Shown here in pieces: positions 8,874 to 17,403 of a stretch of DNA of 23,522 nt. Below the pieces are notes generated by a model, which was not told where the DNA came from, searched no databases, and was given only the letters and a program-made list of their open reading frames with translations. Origin of the DNA: Fibrobacterota bacterium (lineage in GTDB: Bacteria > Fibrobacterota > Chitinivibrionia > Chitinivibrionales > Chitinispirillaceae); NCBI GenBank assembly GCA_023459055.1, contig JAEWVR010000023.1:1-23522 (forward strand), given 5' to 3'. Numbering within the stretch: the first letter of the stretch is position 1; each line of letters begins with the position of its first letter. A program made the position numbers and the translations under genes.

Positions 8874-11312
8874 ATGGCAAAAGTCGATCTACACGTTCAT
8901 TCAAGTTATTCAGAACGACCATCAGAGTGGTTTCTTCAGCGTCTCGGTACAAAAGAATCGTATATCGACCCTGAGGATGTTTATAAAAATGCAAAAGCTT
9001 CAGGGATGGATTTTGTAACAATTACCGATCACAATACCATTGAAGGTGCAGTGCGGTTGAAACAGAAACACTTCGATGATGTTATCATTGGGCTTGAGGC
9101 AACAGCATATTTTCCTGAGGATGGAACGAAAATCCATATTCTTGTATGGGGTTTGACAGAAGCCCAGTTCAGAGTAATTGATACAATAAGAACCGACATC
9201 TATAGATTAAGAGAATACCTTATCAGAGAGGATCTGGCTCATGCAGTTGCGCATGTAACTTTTGCAATTAACAGATCATTGAGTTTTGAACAGGTCGAAC
9301 GACTGTTTGTCCTGTTTGATCACTTTGAAACACATAATGGAAGCAGAGAGCGTATTAATAAGGATGTACTTGAGAAGGTATTTACAAATCTTACAATCGG
9401 AAAAATCTGTGAACTTGCAAAGAAATACAGTATTGAACCGGTTAGTACCGATTCCTGGAATAAAGGGAGGGTAGGGGGATCTGATGATCATAGCGGACTC
9501 TTTACAGGAAAAACATATACATGCACTGATGCATTAACCATTGATGAATTCCTGGTACGTATCAAACAAAAACGTACCCGCCCGTATGGACGTCATAATG
9601 ATTATCAGGGACTGGCATTTGCAATTTACAAAGTAGCGTATGATTTTTCGCAGACAAAAAATCCATTTGCAGGATCGATTCTTAGTGCTGTGAATTCACT
9701 TATTTTTGATGACAAAGTATCAGGGTTCAAGAATCAGGCCGCACTCAAGAAACTACAGATTGCGAAATTGACACGTAAGGATGCCCTGACATCCATTCTT
9801 GCTGACTTTGTCAATACGCTACAGTCCGAAAGTAAGCTGACTGCTGATGAAAAACTGGAAATTATCAGCGCTACCGTTGCAAGAGCTGCTGATCAGATGC
9901 TGCTGCAATTATTTATGAAAATTACTGAATGTCTCAAGGATGGTGATTTATCCGGATTGTTAAAAAGCATTTCAGGAGTATTACCGGGTGTGTTTATTTC
10001 AATCCCGTTCTTTACATCGCTAAATGTCATGCATCAATCACGATGGCTGCTTGATTCACTGACAGAGAATTATATCCATCCTCTTGACAGGAAAAAGAAA
10101 AAGGTGCTTTGGTTTACCGATACATTCCTTGAACTTAGCGGCGTGTGCGCAACATTGCAGGAACTGGCAAAACTGACACTTGACAGAAATTATAATCTTA
10201 AAATTGTAACATGTCTGCCTCCTGTAAACGAAAGGCAAGTGCAGGTCCCTGAAAATGTGATCGACATACCAAGTATACACGCTATCACTCCGGAATTTTT
10301 TAATACATATACATTGCGAATTCCATCTGTGATGGCGGCACTGAAAATTATTTCTGATCAGGAGCCTGATGAGGTATATATTTCGACACCTGGTGCACTT
10401 GGGTTACTGGGACTTCTTGCTGCAAAACTCTTTCACATACCGTCAACTGCAGTCTATCACACCGATTTTACCCGACAATTCAGACAGATTATCGGTGATG
10501 AAACAATGTGTCAGATTACTGAAGATTATGTCAACTGGTTTCATTCGCTTGCAGATACTGTTGCGGTGCCGACACATGAGTATGCGACACAGCTGGAACG
10601 CAGAGGTATCAGTAAAGCAAAACTCAGAAAATTCCGCCGCGGAATAGATCCATCAGTATTTGCTCCTGGTACGTCAAGTGAATATCTCTCAAAAATGTAT
10701 GGAATAAATGATGGAATCACACTGATTCACAGTGGCAGAGTAAGTAAAGAGAAAAATCTTGATTTTCTGGCATCTGTCTATGAAGATATCGTTAAAGAGT
10801 ATCCGGAAACAAATTTACTGATTGTTGGTGATGGTCCCTATTACGATGAATTCAGGGAAAAAATGCGGCACTATAAGCGTGTCGTTTTTACCGGAAGGGT
10901 TGACAGAAAAAAACTGCCATCATTATATGCCGCATCAAATTTACTGGTGTTTCCAAGTGTGACCGATACTTTCGGAATGGTTGTTCTTGAGGCTCAATCG
11001 TGTGGATTACCGGCTCTTGTGTCAGATTTTGGTGGTCCTCAGGAGATAATTTTAAACGGGAAGACCGGGTTTGTTGCGGAAGCGAATAATAGTCTTGACT
11101 GGAAGAACAAAATTGAAGGTATAATCAGCATGATCCGGAATTATCCTAAGTTATATCTTGAAATGCGCGTTGAAGCAAGGAAAAATGTAATGATAAATTT
11201 TAATTGGGACCGGGTTCTTGATGACATCTTTAACGCAAACAGAAGTGATCGAATGCCTCAAAAAGAGAAAGAGGCAAATCTGTCATACTGTGATATTGTC
11301 AATATTCGATAG
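8874..11312 (+). CDS. PHP-domain / GT4 glycosyltransferase fusion, 812 aa
   Basis: Residues 1-240 form a PHP metal-dependent phosphoesterase-like domain with DLHVHS (5-10), TITDHNT (49-55), GLEAT (73-77), KIHI (86-89) and GGSDDHSG (201-208), so the usual His/Asp/Glu metal ligands seem present. Residues 245-400 are a helical linker with a hydrophobic patch near 366-382 that could touch the membrane. Residues 405-800 are a GT-B retaining glycosyltransferase (GT4): SGVCATL, KFRRGIDPSVFAPG, SGRVSKEKNL, LIVGDGP and TDTFGMVVLEAQ (D698 in the usual E-x7-E first position, E706). Related enzymes make glycolipids (SQDG or mannosyl/glucosyl-diacylglycerol) or transfer sugars to lipid carriers. GGA lies seven bases before the ATG. 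A Pho-like box upstream suggests induction when phosphate is short, consistent with glycolipid replacement, but the acceptor is unknown. Confidence 0.88.
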   Translation: MAKVDLHVHSSYSERPSEWFLQRLGTKESYIDPEDVYKNAKASGMDFVTITDHNTIEGAVRLKQKHFDDVIIGLEATAYFPEDGTKIHILVWGLTEAQFRVIDTIRTDIYRLREYLIREDLAHAVAHVTFAINRSLSFEQVERLFVLFDHFETHNGSRERINKDVLEKVFTNLTIGKICELAKKYSIEPVSTDSWNKGRVGGSDDHSGLFTGKTYTCTDALTIDEFLVRIKQKRTRPYGRHNDYQGLAFAIYKVAYDFSQTKNPFAGSILSAVNSLIFDDKVSGFKNQAALKKLQIAKLTRKDALTSILADFVNTLQSESKLTADEKLEIISATVARAADQMLLQLFMKITECLKDGDLSGLLKSISGVLPGVFISIPFFTSLNVMHQSRWLLDSLTENYIHPLDRKKKKVLWFTDTFLELSGVCATLQELAKLTLDRNYNLKIVTCLPPVNERQVQVPENVIDIPSIHAITPEFFNTYTLRIPSVMAALKIISDQEPDEVYISTPGALGLLGLLAAKLFHIPSTAVYHTDFTRQFRQIIGDETMCQITEDYVNWFHSLADTVAVPTHEYATQLERRGISKAKLRKFRRGIDPSVFAPGTSSEYLSKMYGINDGITLIHSGRVSKEKNLDFLASVYEDIVKEYPETNLLIVGDGPYYDEFREKMRHYKRVVFTGRVDRKKLPSLYAASNLLVFPSVTDTFGMVVLEAQSCGLPALVSDFGGPQEIILNGKTGFVAEANNSLDWKNKIEGIISMIRNYPKLYLEMRVEARKNVMINFNWDRVLDDIFNANRSDRMPQKEKEANLSYCDIVNIR

Positions 11313-11807
11313 ATTAATATCTGATATGTAAATTGATCGTTGATTAACCTCAATAGTACATTTCAGATTACGATACTACCGGAATTGAGATGGCAGGATG
11401 AAAAATAATCCTGCGGTGGGTACACAGAGCATTGTGCATTAGGTGCTGCTGTTGTATGCATAGTCTGATTGTGCCTGATCAGGCCAGTCAACCGGGTAGT
11501 CCTTTTAACATAAATAGCAAATGCTCACCTGAAATTTTAATTAAACATTGGCTTATCGCGAAAAGGCAGATAATTTTTGTTTGTTTAACTAACAACAATC
11601 ATCCTCTACCCATCACTTGTCAATTCCCCAATCTCCCGATTAATTTTATTTTTTTAGGAATGGTTATACGGCATTTATCGGAATCATTTATCTTTATCAC
11701 TTAGTACAGAGATAAATTTCAGAAACGTTCAAAGTGTATCAGCGTCTGGAAAATCAATAGTTTAGATTTTATTAGCTTATCAATAAGCAATAGCAATGGA
11801 GATAACC
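11313..11807. other. Intergenic region between the PHP-GT and rubrerythrin genes
   Basis: The region carries a hairpin at 11393-11414 (GCAGGAT/ATCCTGC, 8-base loop, no T-run), a perfect 12-bp palindrome GCCTGATCAGGC at 11473-11484, direct repeats CATTTATC at 11672-11679 and 11685-11692, and an inverted repeat GCTTAT-CA-ATAAGC at 11775-11788, 19 bp before the rubrerythrin ATG. The last two could be operator sites for that gene. A 90-codon open frame at 11432-11704 has no ribosome site or protein-like composition and is not called. Confidence 0.45.
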
Positions 11808-12488
11808 ATGAGCCTTTTCATAGGCAGAAGACAGGCGTTGGCGATAATCGGCATGGCTGGGCTTGCTGCACTGGATGTGTTCGCGAGGCCATTATCCTAT
11901 GAATCACTTGAGAATGACTTAAAGACCACTATACGAATACTCACCGAGGCTTATAATCTTGAAATGGAAGCAAACGCTATGTATGTCAGTTTCTCTAAAC
12001 GGGCAAAAGAAGAGAATTATCCCAATATCGCTTATTCATACAAAACATTCGCCATATCTGAAAAGATTCATGCAAATAATTATGCTATTATACTGGAGAA
12101 ACTTAATTGTGCATTAGACACAGGCACATCAATTATTACAGCAAATACGACTAAGAAGAACCTGCTCACTTCGGTCAGCCATGAAATGAAGAAAATCAAT
12201 GTGATTTATCCTGGATATCTCGAAGAGCTAAAGGCGGAGGGGCATAAAGATGCTATTATGAGTTGTCGCTATGCGTATCTGTCGCACAAACAACACACTG
12301 CAGACCTTGAGCTTGTAGGTAAGTACACTGAGAATTTTTTTCTGATAGTAGCGGCAACAGCAGAAGCACGCTGGCTCAATTACCATGTCTGTTCGTTATG
12401 TGGTTCAACTTCAAAAAGAATTCCACCTGCGTTTTGTCCGATATGCGGAAAACCTAAGGAAACCTACATTCATGTAAGCCGTCCCTGA
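11808..12488 (+). CDS. Exported rubrerythrin-like protein with rubredoxin-type tail, 226 aa
   Basis: The protein starts with a twin-arginine-like signal (GRRQALAIIGMAGLAAL), so it is probably folded with its metal in the cytoplasm and exported, unlike ordinary cytosolic rubrerythrins. A ferritin-like four-helix domain follows (about 35-180), then a rubredoxin-like knuckle pair, CSLC (195-198) and CPIC (210-213). From the first half of the diiron site Glu52, Glu85 and His88 (SEKIHA) are kept. Where classical rubrerythrins have Glu in the second half, this protein seems to have Lys/Val (KKINVIYP) and His160/His163. This comparison is by eye from memory. GGAG six bases before the ATG at 11808 favours that start over the ATG at 11796. 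The family reduces peroxide. The gene converges on the flavocytochrome operon, 48 bp away. Confidence 0.85.
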   Translation: MSLFIGRRQALAIIGMAGLAALDVFARPLSYESLENDLKTTIRILTEAYNLEMEANAMYVSFSKRAKEENYPNIAYSYKTFAISEKIHANNYAIILEKLNCALDTGTSIITANTTKKNLLTSVSHEMKKINVIYPGYLEELKAEGHKDAIMSCRYAYLSHKQHTADLELVGKYTENFFLIVAATAEARWLNYHVCSLCGSTSKRIPPAFCPICGKPKETYIHVSRP

Positions 12489-12536
12489 AAAGTTTACGCA
12501 ACTCAAACATAACCTGTATAAAAACATACCTGGCAT

Positions 12537-13868
12537 TTAAAATGAAAAACGTTCAAAATGGAATGCAACCCGCGGCAAGCCGGTCTTTCGCAAAATCTTT
12601 TGCAACTCACTGCGCATAGTCTCGGGTCCGCAGAAAAATACCTGCATTGTGGGGAAGTCTTTCTTGTCAAAAAGACTTTCCAGAAGTTCACGATTAACAT
12701 GTTTTCCCTGGCCGCCAGCCGTGATAATGGGCACATAGCGAAACCATTTGTTGCGGGAAGCAATTTCGCGCAAGGTGTCATCATGAACAAAATCATTCTC
12801 ATTTCGGGCACTCCAAACAAGGGTCATCATTGTGGGGATTTTCTTATTGTCCATATCGCGAATAATTGACAGAAATGGAGTAATCCCGATACCTCCCGCC
12901 ACAAAAAGCTGTGGACCGTTAAATGTGTGAGGAGTGAAAACGCCGTAGGGCCCATCAAGAAGCACCCGCGTACCCGGCTCGACATCTTTCAGACTGCGTG
13001 TGTAATTGCCCAGGTTCTTAATCGTGAAGGTAATTGCGGTGCTGCCCGGTGGGGAAGAGACCGTAAATGGATGCTCTTCCCAACCGCAGCGGGAAGAGAT
13101 CAGACGAAGGTATGCGAACTGCCCTGCTTGAGCATTGGCAAAGGAGTGAGGAACCGGTGCAACGGAAAGCTCAATAATAGTATCGCTTAGCGGGCGAATC
13201 TCGCGAAGGTGCAACGAGCGGCTCCAGAGAACTATTGGGCGTATCAGTTTGTGAAACAGATAAAAGATTAACCCGGTACTGCCACAAACCCAAATCAGGA
13301 CAATGCGACTGGTTTTCTCGTTCGTTGAAGAGGCCATCAGCACATGAGCAACCATCAGAGCTGCAGCAACTGAGAGGCCATTATGCACAAGCTTAAGCCC
13401 CGAATAATCGAATCCCCACGTTCGCTGTGCATACTTCCGAAAAGAATTAAGAATGCGCGACCGGTTCGAAAGTCCCTGAATCATTAAGAAACATGTTACT
13501 ATTGTAATTGTCAGAAACAGCGCGAGACTGATAATTCCAAGCAGTACCTGTGTACCTTCAAGACCAAAATACTTATATTTAAGGATAGCATGTGTCACAG
13601 CAAAAAGCAGAGCAGACAGAGCAAGATACCCATGGAAAACTATCACGCGGTCGTGACCATACAATCTGTCAAAAATCCTTATTCGGCATGCGAGAACCAG
13701 CACAATGCAAAACCACACAAATGCAGGCAGTCCAAAAAACATACCCAGCGAATACGAGTGAAAAAAAGAATACCAGTTTCCTGAAAAATAGTCGTTCAGC
13801 AAAATGGCAGGACTGAGCACAGCAGACAGTGCCAGCAGGATTTGTTGTGTACGTCCTGTTGTTCTCAT
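12537..13868 (-). CDS. NOX/ferric-reductase-type transmembrane flavocytochrome, 443 aa
   Basis: The N-terminal half has about six hydrophobic segments with two pairs of His: His79-x13-His93 and His162-x12-His175. Those spacings are the ones used by NADPH oxidases and ferric reductases to hold two b hemes across the membrane. The C-terminal half is a ferredoxin-NADP reductase module: HPFTVSS for FAD (266-272), GPYG (306-309), GGIGITPF for NAD(P)H (325-332), FFCGPETM (411-418) and an aromatic end (FHFERFSF). It should pass electrons from cytosolic NAD(P)H through FAD and hemes to an acceptor outside the membrane: O2, ferric iron or a protein. An alternative TTG start at 13874 overlaps the TGA of the upstream gene and is better spaced (5 bases) from AAGGG, so translation is probably coupled. 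I list the ATG, two codons later. Confidence 0.88.
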   Translation of the reverse strand: MRTTGRTQQILLALSAVLSPAILLNDYFSGNWYSFFHSYSLGMFFGLPAFVWFCIVLVLACRIRIFDRLYGHDRVIVFHGYLALSALLFAVTHAILKYKYFGLEGTQVLLGIISLALFLTITIVTCFLMIQGLSNRSRILNSFRKYAQRTWGFDYSGLKLVHNGLSVAAALMVAHVLMASSTNEKTSRIVLIWVCGSTGLIFYLFHKLIRPIVLWSRSLHLREIRPLSDTIIELSVAPVPHSFANAQAGQFAYLRLISSRCGWEEHPFTVSSPPGSTAITFTIKNLGNYTRSLKDVEPGTRVLLDGPYGVFTPHTFNGPQLFVAGGIGITPFLSIIRDMDNKKIPTMMTLVWSARNENDFVHDDTLREIASRNKWFRYVPIITAGGQGKHVNRELLESLFDKKDFPTMQVFFCGPETMRSELQKILRKTGLPRVAFHFERFSF

Positions 13869-13870
13869 TG

Positions 13871-14356
13871 TCAAGATGGCCCTTGTGATGATTTTATGAG
13901 GGATTTTAGTCTGATGATGTATTCTGCAGCCAGGGATTTTAATTTACTGTTTGCCGAAGCTGATGTAATTGCATCAACCTTTACAGGAGCATTGACTTCC
14001 CACTTTCGAATCTGTGTGGTATGGAGAATGATTCGTGATGCCGCCTGTTCATTTTTTTTGAGCCATTCCAGAACCCAGGGGCGAACTTTTGAGTTAATTC
14101 CTGAATTGGTGATAAAGACAGCATTGAAATCTGTTGCAGTATAATCAGCGAGAGTACCACCGTTGGTATGATTCACAACCACAACAGTAATTCCATCCTT
14201 TTCGAGACGTTTTTTCATTTCCTTGATCAGAGCATTTTTAAATTTTGTATCCTCAAATGACAAAAGGACACTATTTTTTTTCATCGTGGTATCTTCTGCA
14301 TACGCAGAGAACACGACCATCATCAACAGCATAAAGAAGCCGGAAACTGAATTCAT
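13871..14356 (-). CDS. Exported flavodoxin-like-fold protein, 161 aa
   Basis: A signal peptide (MNSVSGFFMLLMMVVFSAYA, cut before EDTT) leads into an alternating beta-alpha pattern: NSVLLSFEDTKF, GITVVVVNH, FNAVFITNSG, ASRIILHTTQIRKW, and a C-terminal helix. This resembles flavodoxin, but the phosphate-binding loop (T-x-T-G-x-T) is not seen: SFEDTKF stands in its place, so FMN binding is doubtful. Its stop overlaps the start region of the flavocytochrome gene, so the two form an operon, and the product may be its extracytoplasmic partner. The ribosome site is weak (GGAATAATATATT before ATG). I cannot name a family. Confidence 0.65.
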   Translation of the reverse strand: MNSVSGFFMLLMMVVFSAYAEDTTMKKNSVLLSFEDTKFKNALIKEMKKRLEKDGITVVVVNHTNGGTLADYTATDFNAVFITNSGINSKVRPWVLEWLKKNEQAASRIILHTTQIRKWEVNAPVKVDAITSASANSKLKSLAAEYIIRLKSLIKSSQGPS

Positions 14357-14495
14357 AATATATTATTCCATATGAAGAAAGGTTTTTATTAACAGCATTC
14401 AAGTAAAATAGAAACCGCACGTGTGAAGTAACAACAAAAAACAAAGTTAGTTTCCAGTTGTATTTTGAAGCAGTGGCAATTGTATATTCAATGAC

Positions 14496-15710
14496 ATGAA
14501 ACTGAGCGTTGCACATAATTTTGATCCAGCTCTTGTACCGCATCTGGCGGCTATTGGCAAGACATACGAAGTTTTTGGAAAACTGGATCGTGATATTATT
14601 GGTGGTGGAAGATCTACCTATACATTGCGGCATATAAGCAAGAGTCGTATTGCTCTCGCTGTACGACAGGCGCATGACCACGGAATTACTTTTAACTACC
14701 TGGTTAACGGGGCATCACTTAACGGACAGGAACAAACACGTTCAGGTCAGAAACGAATCCGGAATCTGCTGGATTGGGTAGCAGCGTGTGGCGTGGATGC
14801 TGTCACCGTTGCCTCACCGTTTCTTGCACAGATTGTCACGAAAATGTATCCTAAGCTGGGAATACGAGCGAGTGCATTCGCTATGATTGACACTCCGGCA
14901 AAAGCGCGGCAGTGGGAAGATCTTGGAGCGAACACGCTGTGTGTCAGCGCAATCACCTGCAATCGTGATTTCGAACGACTGCGTACGATCAGGGAAGCTG
15001 TTTCGTGCGAGTTGCAGCTTATTGTCAATGCGAGCTGCCTCAGCCACTGTGTCTGGGAGCCAACGCACATGCAACTACTGACCCAAAGCTCACGCACACA
15101 CGACGCAGGGCATGGATTCTGCCTTGACTACTGTGTACTCAACTGCTCACACCGGCGCTTGAAAGATCCGGTGAACTTTATACGCTCTGTATGGATCCGT
15201 CCGGAGGATCTGTCATTCTATGAAAAACTTGGTATTGATTGCTTTAAGGTACTCGAGCGAAGCTGCCCAACAGACCTGCTTGTTAAAAGGGTGAAGGCGT
15301 ATCGTGATCAGTCCTTTGATGGCAATCTGTATGAGCTGGTGGCACCGATGGCCAGTATCCGAAAGGAGCTTGGGGCGACATTTTTTTCTCATGCGCGGAT
15401 GATACTTTCTATGCTCCGACCGGGTAAAATCAGAATTTCGAGCTTACTGAGAATTCAGGACTACATGAACGAGATTATCCCTCATCAATTTGATCGTAAT
15501 GAAGCATCTGTGTATATCGATAACGCTGCTTTGGATGGTTTTGTCCAGCAGCTCGCACAGCGGCGGTGCGCAACGGAAGACTGCTCACACTGCGGTATCT
15601 GTGAGCATTTCGCAGCAAAATCAGTCCACATTAAGCAGGATTATCGGGAAAGGGTGCTGCACAAAGCAGAGACGCTGCTGAGTCAGACCAGCGATGGATC
15701 ACTGTGGTGA
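14496..15710 (+). CDS. U32-family (UbiU/UbiV-like) Fe-S protein, 404 aa
   Basis: The sequence follows the collagenase-like peptidase U32 pattern: an N-terminal TIM-barrel-like start (KLSVAHNFDPAL), NYLVNG, GVDAVTVASPFLA and IVNASCLSHC. Central cysteines at 181, 185, 209, 213 and 217 fit the Fe-S cluster position of this family. A C-terminal CATEDCSHCGIC (358, 363, 366, 369) could bind a second cluster. Several U32 members (UbiU/UbiV, TrhP, RlhA) are hydroxylation proteins, not proteases, and UbiU/UbiV act without O2. Context with a polyketide synthase and a UbiE-like methyltransferase makes ring hydroxylation a plausible role here (inference). It is transcribed divergently from the flavodoxin-like gene across 139 bp. 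Its last 12 bp overlap the end of the ketosynthase gene, which faces it. No clear Shine-Dalgarno precedes the ATG. Confidence 0.82.
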   Translation: MKLSVAHNFDPALVPHLAAIGKTYEVFGKLDRDIIGGGRSTYTLRHISKSRIALAVRQAHDHGITFNYLVNGASLNGQEQTRSGQKRIRNLLDWVAACGVDAVTVASPFLAQIVTKMYPKLGIRASAFAMIDTPAKARQWEDLGANTLCVSAITCNRDFERLRTIREAVSCELQLIVNASCLSHCVWEPTHMQLLTQSSRTHDAGHGFCLDYCVLNCSHRRLKDPVNFIRSVWIRPEDLSFYEKLGIDCFKVLERSCPTDLLVKRVKAYRDQSFDGNLYELVAPMASIRKELGATFFSHARMILSMLRPGKIRISSLLRIQDYMNEIIPHQFDRNEASVYIDNAALDGFVQQLAQRRCATEDCSHCGICEHFAAKSVHIKQDYRERVLHKAETLLSQTSDGSLW

Positions 15711-17048
15711 TGGACTTTTAAGCAGAAGACCTGCAATATGCCCGCCAAAACCAAATGACTGATTAAGAGCCAGGGTGATGGGATACCCGCACGGTTCATG
15801 TGCGACAAAATTCAGCGGTCGGATCGGGTCTGTCAGATTGACCGATGGATGCATCTTCCCCGACTCGATCGAGAGTGCCGTTACCGCTGTTTCGATCGCG
15901 CCTGCAGCACCAATCGAATGGCCAATAAGCGATTTGGTAGAATTTATAAATGGTCGCGAACCAAATACCCGTTCAACTATCCGTGATTCGACTTCATCAT
16001 TGAGCAACGTAGAGGTGCCGTGTGCGTTAATATAATCGACCTGTCCGGCAGAGAATCCGGAACTTTCAAAAAGCGTGTTGTACATTGATTCCACGTGATC
16101 ACCCTCCGGTGACATACCCATAATCGAAAATGCATCACAGTTCTCGGAAAAGCCAACCACCTCGGCAATCACCTTTGCACCCCGTGCGCGAGCCAGCGTG
16201 GCATCTTCCATCATGAGTACCGCACAGCCACCTGCACTGAACAAAAATCCGGTTCTTTTGGAATCAAATGGACGGTTTGCTTCAGAAGCGATGCCATCAC
16301 CCCTGGCAAGAGTACCAGCGGTATCAAATCCCCGAAAAATTCCTCCGTAGGGGTCTGCGAGGTACTCAGCACCTCCTGCAAGTGCAGTATCGATTTTCCC
16401 TGAAGCAATTGCGCGATACGCCTGACCGATTGCCGATGTACCCGATGCGCATGCAGTTGAAACTGTTATTGACGGTCCGGCAAGGCCATACTTTATCGAC
16501 AGTACAGCCGAGCATGCATTGGGCATGGTCATCGCAACAACAAATGGATTGAACCGTGATGAGAATTCCAGAGGCATAGAATCCGGCAACGCACAGGTAT
16601 TCTGCATGTTGTCCATTGCCTTTTTGACTGGAGCAAGAACGTGTGTTGCCTGAGCACGTGTATACGATACAAGACCACCATTGCCGGTGCCCATGAATAC
16701 ACCGCTGCGAAAAACGTCAATACCTTCAATGGAAAACGTGTTTTTCTTTTCATCCCTGAGAGTTACCTTTAGCCCGGCATCTTTCAGCGCCATTTCTCCG
16801 CAGACAAGTGACAGTAACTGCACAGGGTCCATCTGCATCTTTTCGGCACGGTTCAAAGAAAACTGATCCCAGTCCGGGAGCTGTAACGGTGCCCAGACGC
16901 GGGAGTTGTACGAGTTGTAGGCATTCCAGTGAGACGGAATTTCTTCGGCGATCGCCAAACCACGAAGGCAATTGGACCAAAATTCATGACGGCCACATCC
17001 GTTTGGTGCAACAACGCCTATTCCTGTAATCGCAACGGTTTTTCTCAT
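15699..17048 (-). CDS. Beta-ketoacyl-ACP synthase, FabF-like (KAS II type), 449 aa
   Basis: This condensing enzyme has the complete thiolase-fold triad: Cys200 in VSTACASG, His343 in NAHGTS and His377 in KSLIGHSIGAAG (Lys372 also present). The glycine-rich C-terminal NQSFGFGGH is present too. Length is slightly above FabF because of inserts near 100-170. The ATG overlaps the TGA of the acyl carrier protein gene (ATGA), a sign of translational coupling, so the two probably act as a dedicated pair that elongates an acyl chain on that carrier. No acyltransferase or ketoreductase is adjacent, so other fatty-acid enzymes must be shared. Surroundings suggest it helps build the acyl starter or side chain for the type III polyketide synthase. 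A chain-length-factor-like partner is absent. Confidence 0.92.
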   Translation of the reverse strand: MRKTVAITGIGVVAPNGCGRHEFWSNCLRGLAIAEEIPSHWNAYNSYNSRVWAPLQLPDWDQFSLNRAEKMQMDPVQLLSLVCGEMALKDAGLKVTLRDEKKNTFSIEGIDVFRSGVFMGTGNGGLVSYTRAQATHVLAPVKKAMDNMQNTCALPDSMPLEFSSRFNPFVVAMTMPNACSAVLSIKYGLAGPSITVSTACASGTSAIGQAYRAIASGKIDTALAGGAEYLADPYGGIFRGFDTAGTLARGDGIASEANRPFDSKRTGFLFSAGGCAVLMMEDATLARARGAKVIAEVVGFSENCDAFSIMGMSPEGDHVESMYNTLFESSGFSAGQVDYINAHGTSTLLNDEVESRIVERVFGSRPFINSTKSLIGHSIGAAGAIETAVTALSIESGKMHPSVNLTDPIRPLNFVAHEPCGYPITLALNQSFGFGGHIAGLLLKSPSPQ

Positions 17049-17308
17049 TGCCTATTACCACCTGTTTTTCGCTTGATAAAAGCAACTGTTGATCCCACTG
17101 TGGTAAGTTCCTTTGCTTCCTCATCGCTGATACTTTCCTTGAATTCGTCCTCAAGGGCCATCAGAAGTGTTACTTTGTCAAGCGAATCAGCTCCGAGATC
17201 ATCAATGAATTTCGCCCCGGATGTAACCTCTTCACGTTTAACCTTGAGGATTTCAATTGCGACATTCTGCACACGCTCCAAAAGTTGTTCGTCTGATGGC
17301 AAATTCAT
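17045..17308 (-). CDS. Acyl carrier protein, 87 aa
   Basis: The helix II motif GADSLDKVTLLMALEDEF marks the 4'-phosphopantetheine attachment Ser42. Spacing and length fit a stand-alone ACP. I place the start at 17308 because AAAGGAG (complement of 17315-17321) lies six bases upstream. An in-frame ATG at 17386 would add 26 unconserved-looking residues (MSTDQNRQAYRP...) and has only AGGA at short spacing. The gene is first in a two-gene operon with the ketosynthase and divergent from the type III synthase. Its role is presumably to carry the growing acyl chain and perhaps hand it to the type III enzyme, as carrier domains do in bacterial alkylresorcinol pathways (inference). Confidence 0.9.
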   Translation of the reverse strand: MNLPSDEQLLERVQNVAIEILKVKREEVTSGAKFIDDLGADSLDKVTLLMALEDEFKESISDEEAKELTTVGSTVAFIKRKTGGNRQ

Positions 17309-17403
17309 GAGCATCTCCTTTAGATTCTTTGGTGTTGAAGTATCAATAACTGGCCGATACGCTTGCCGGTTCTGGTCCGTTGACATTGAATCCTGTAAAC
17401 GTT

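Noticed and set aside
11432..11704. 90-codon + strand frame between the PHP-GT and rubrerythrin genes
   Set aside because: No ribosome site, odd composition (CCCC run, no domain-like pattern) and AT-rich intergenic DNA; treated as chance.
14271..14681. 136-codon minus-strand frame across the divergent promoter
   Set aside because: It overlaps both the U32 start and the flavodoxin-like gene in another frame, and its composition is not protein-like.
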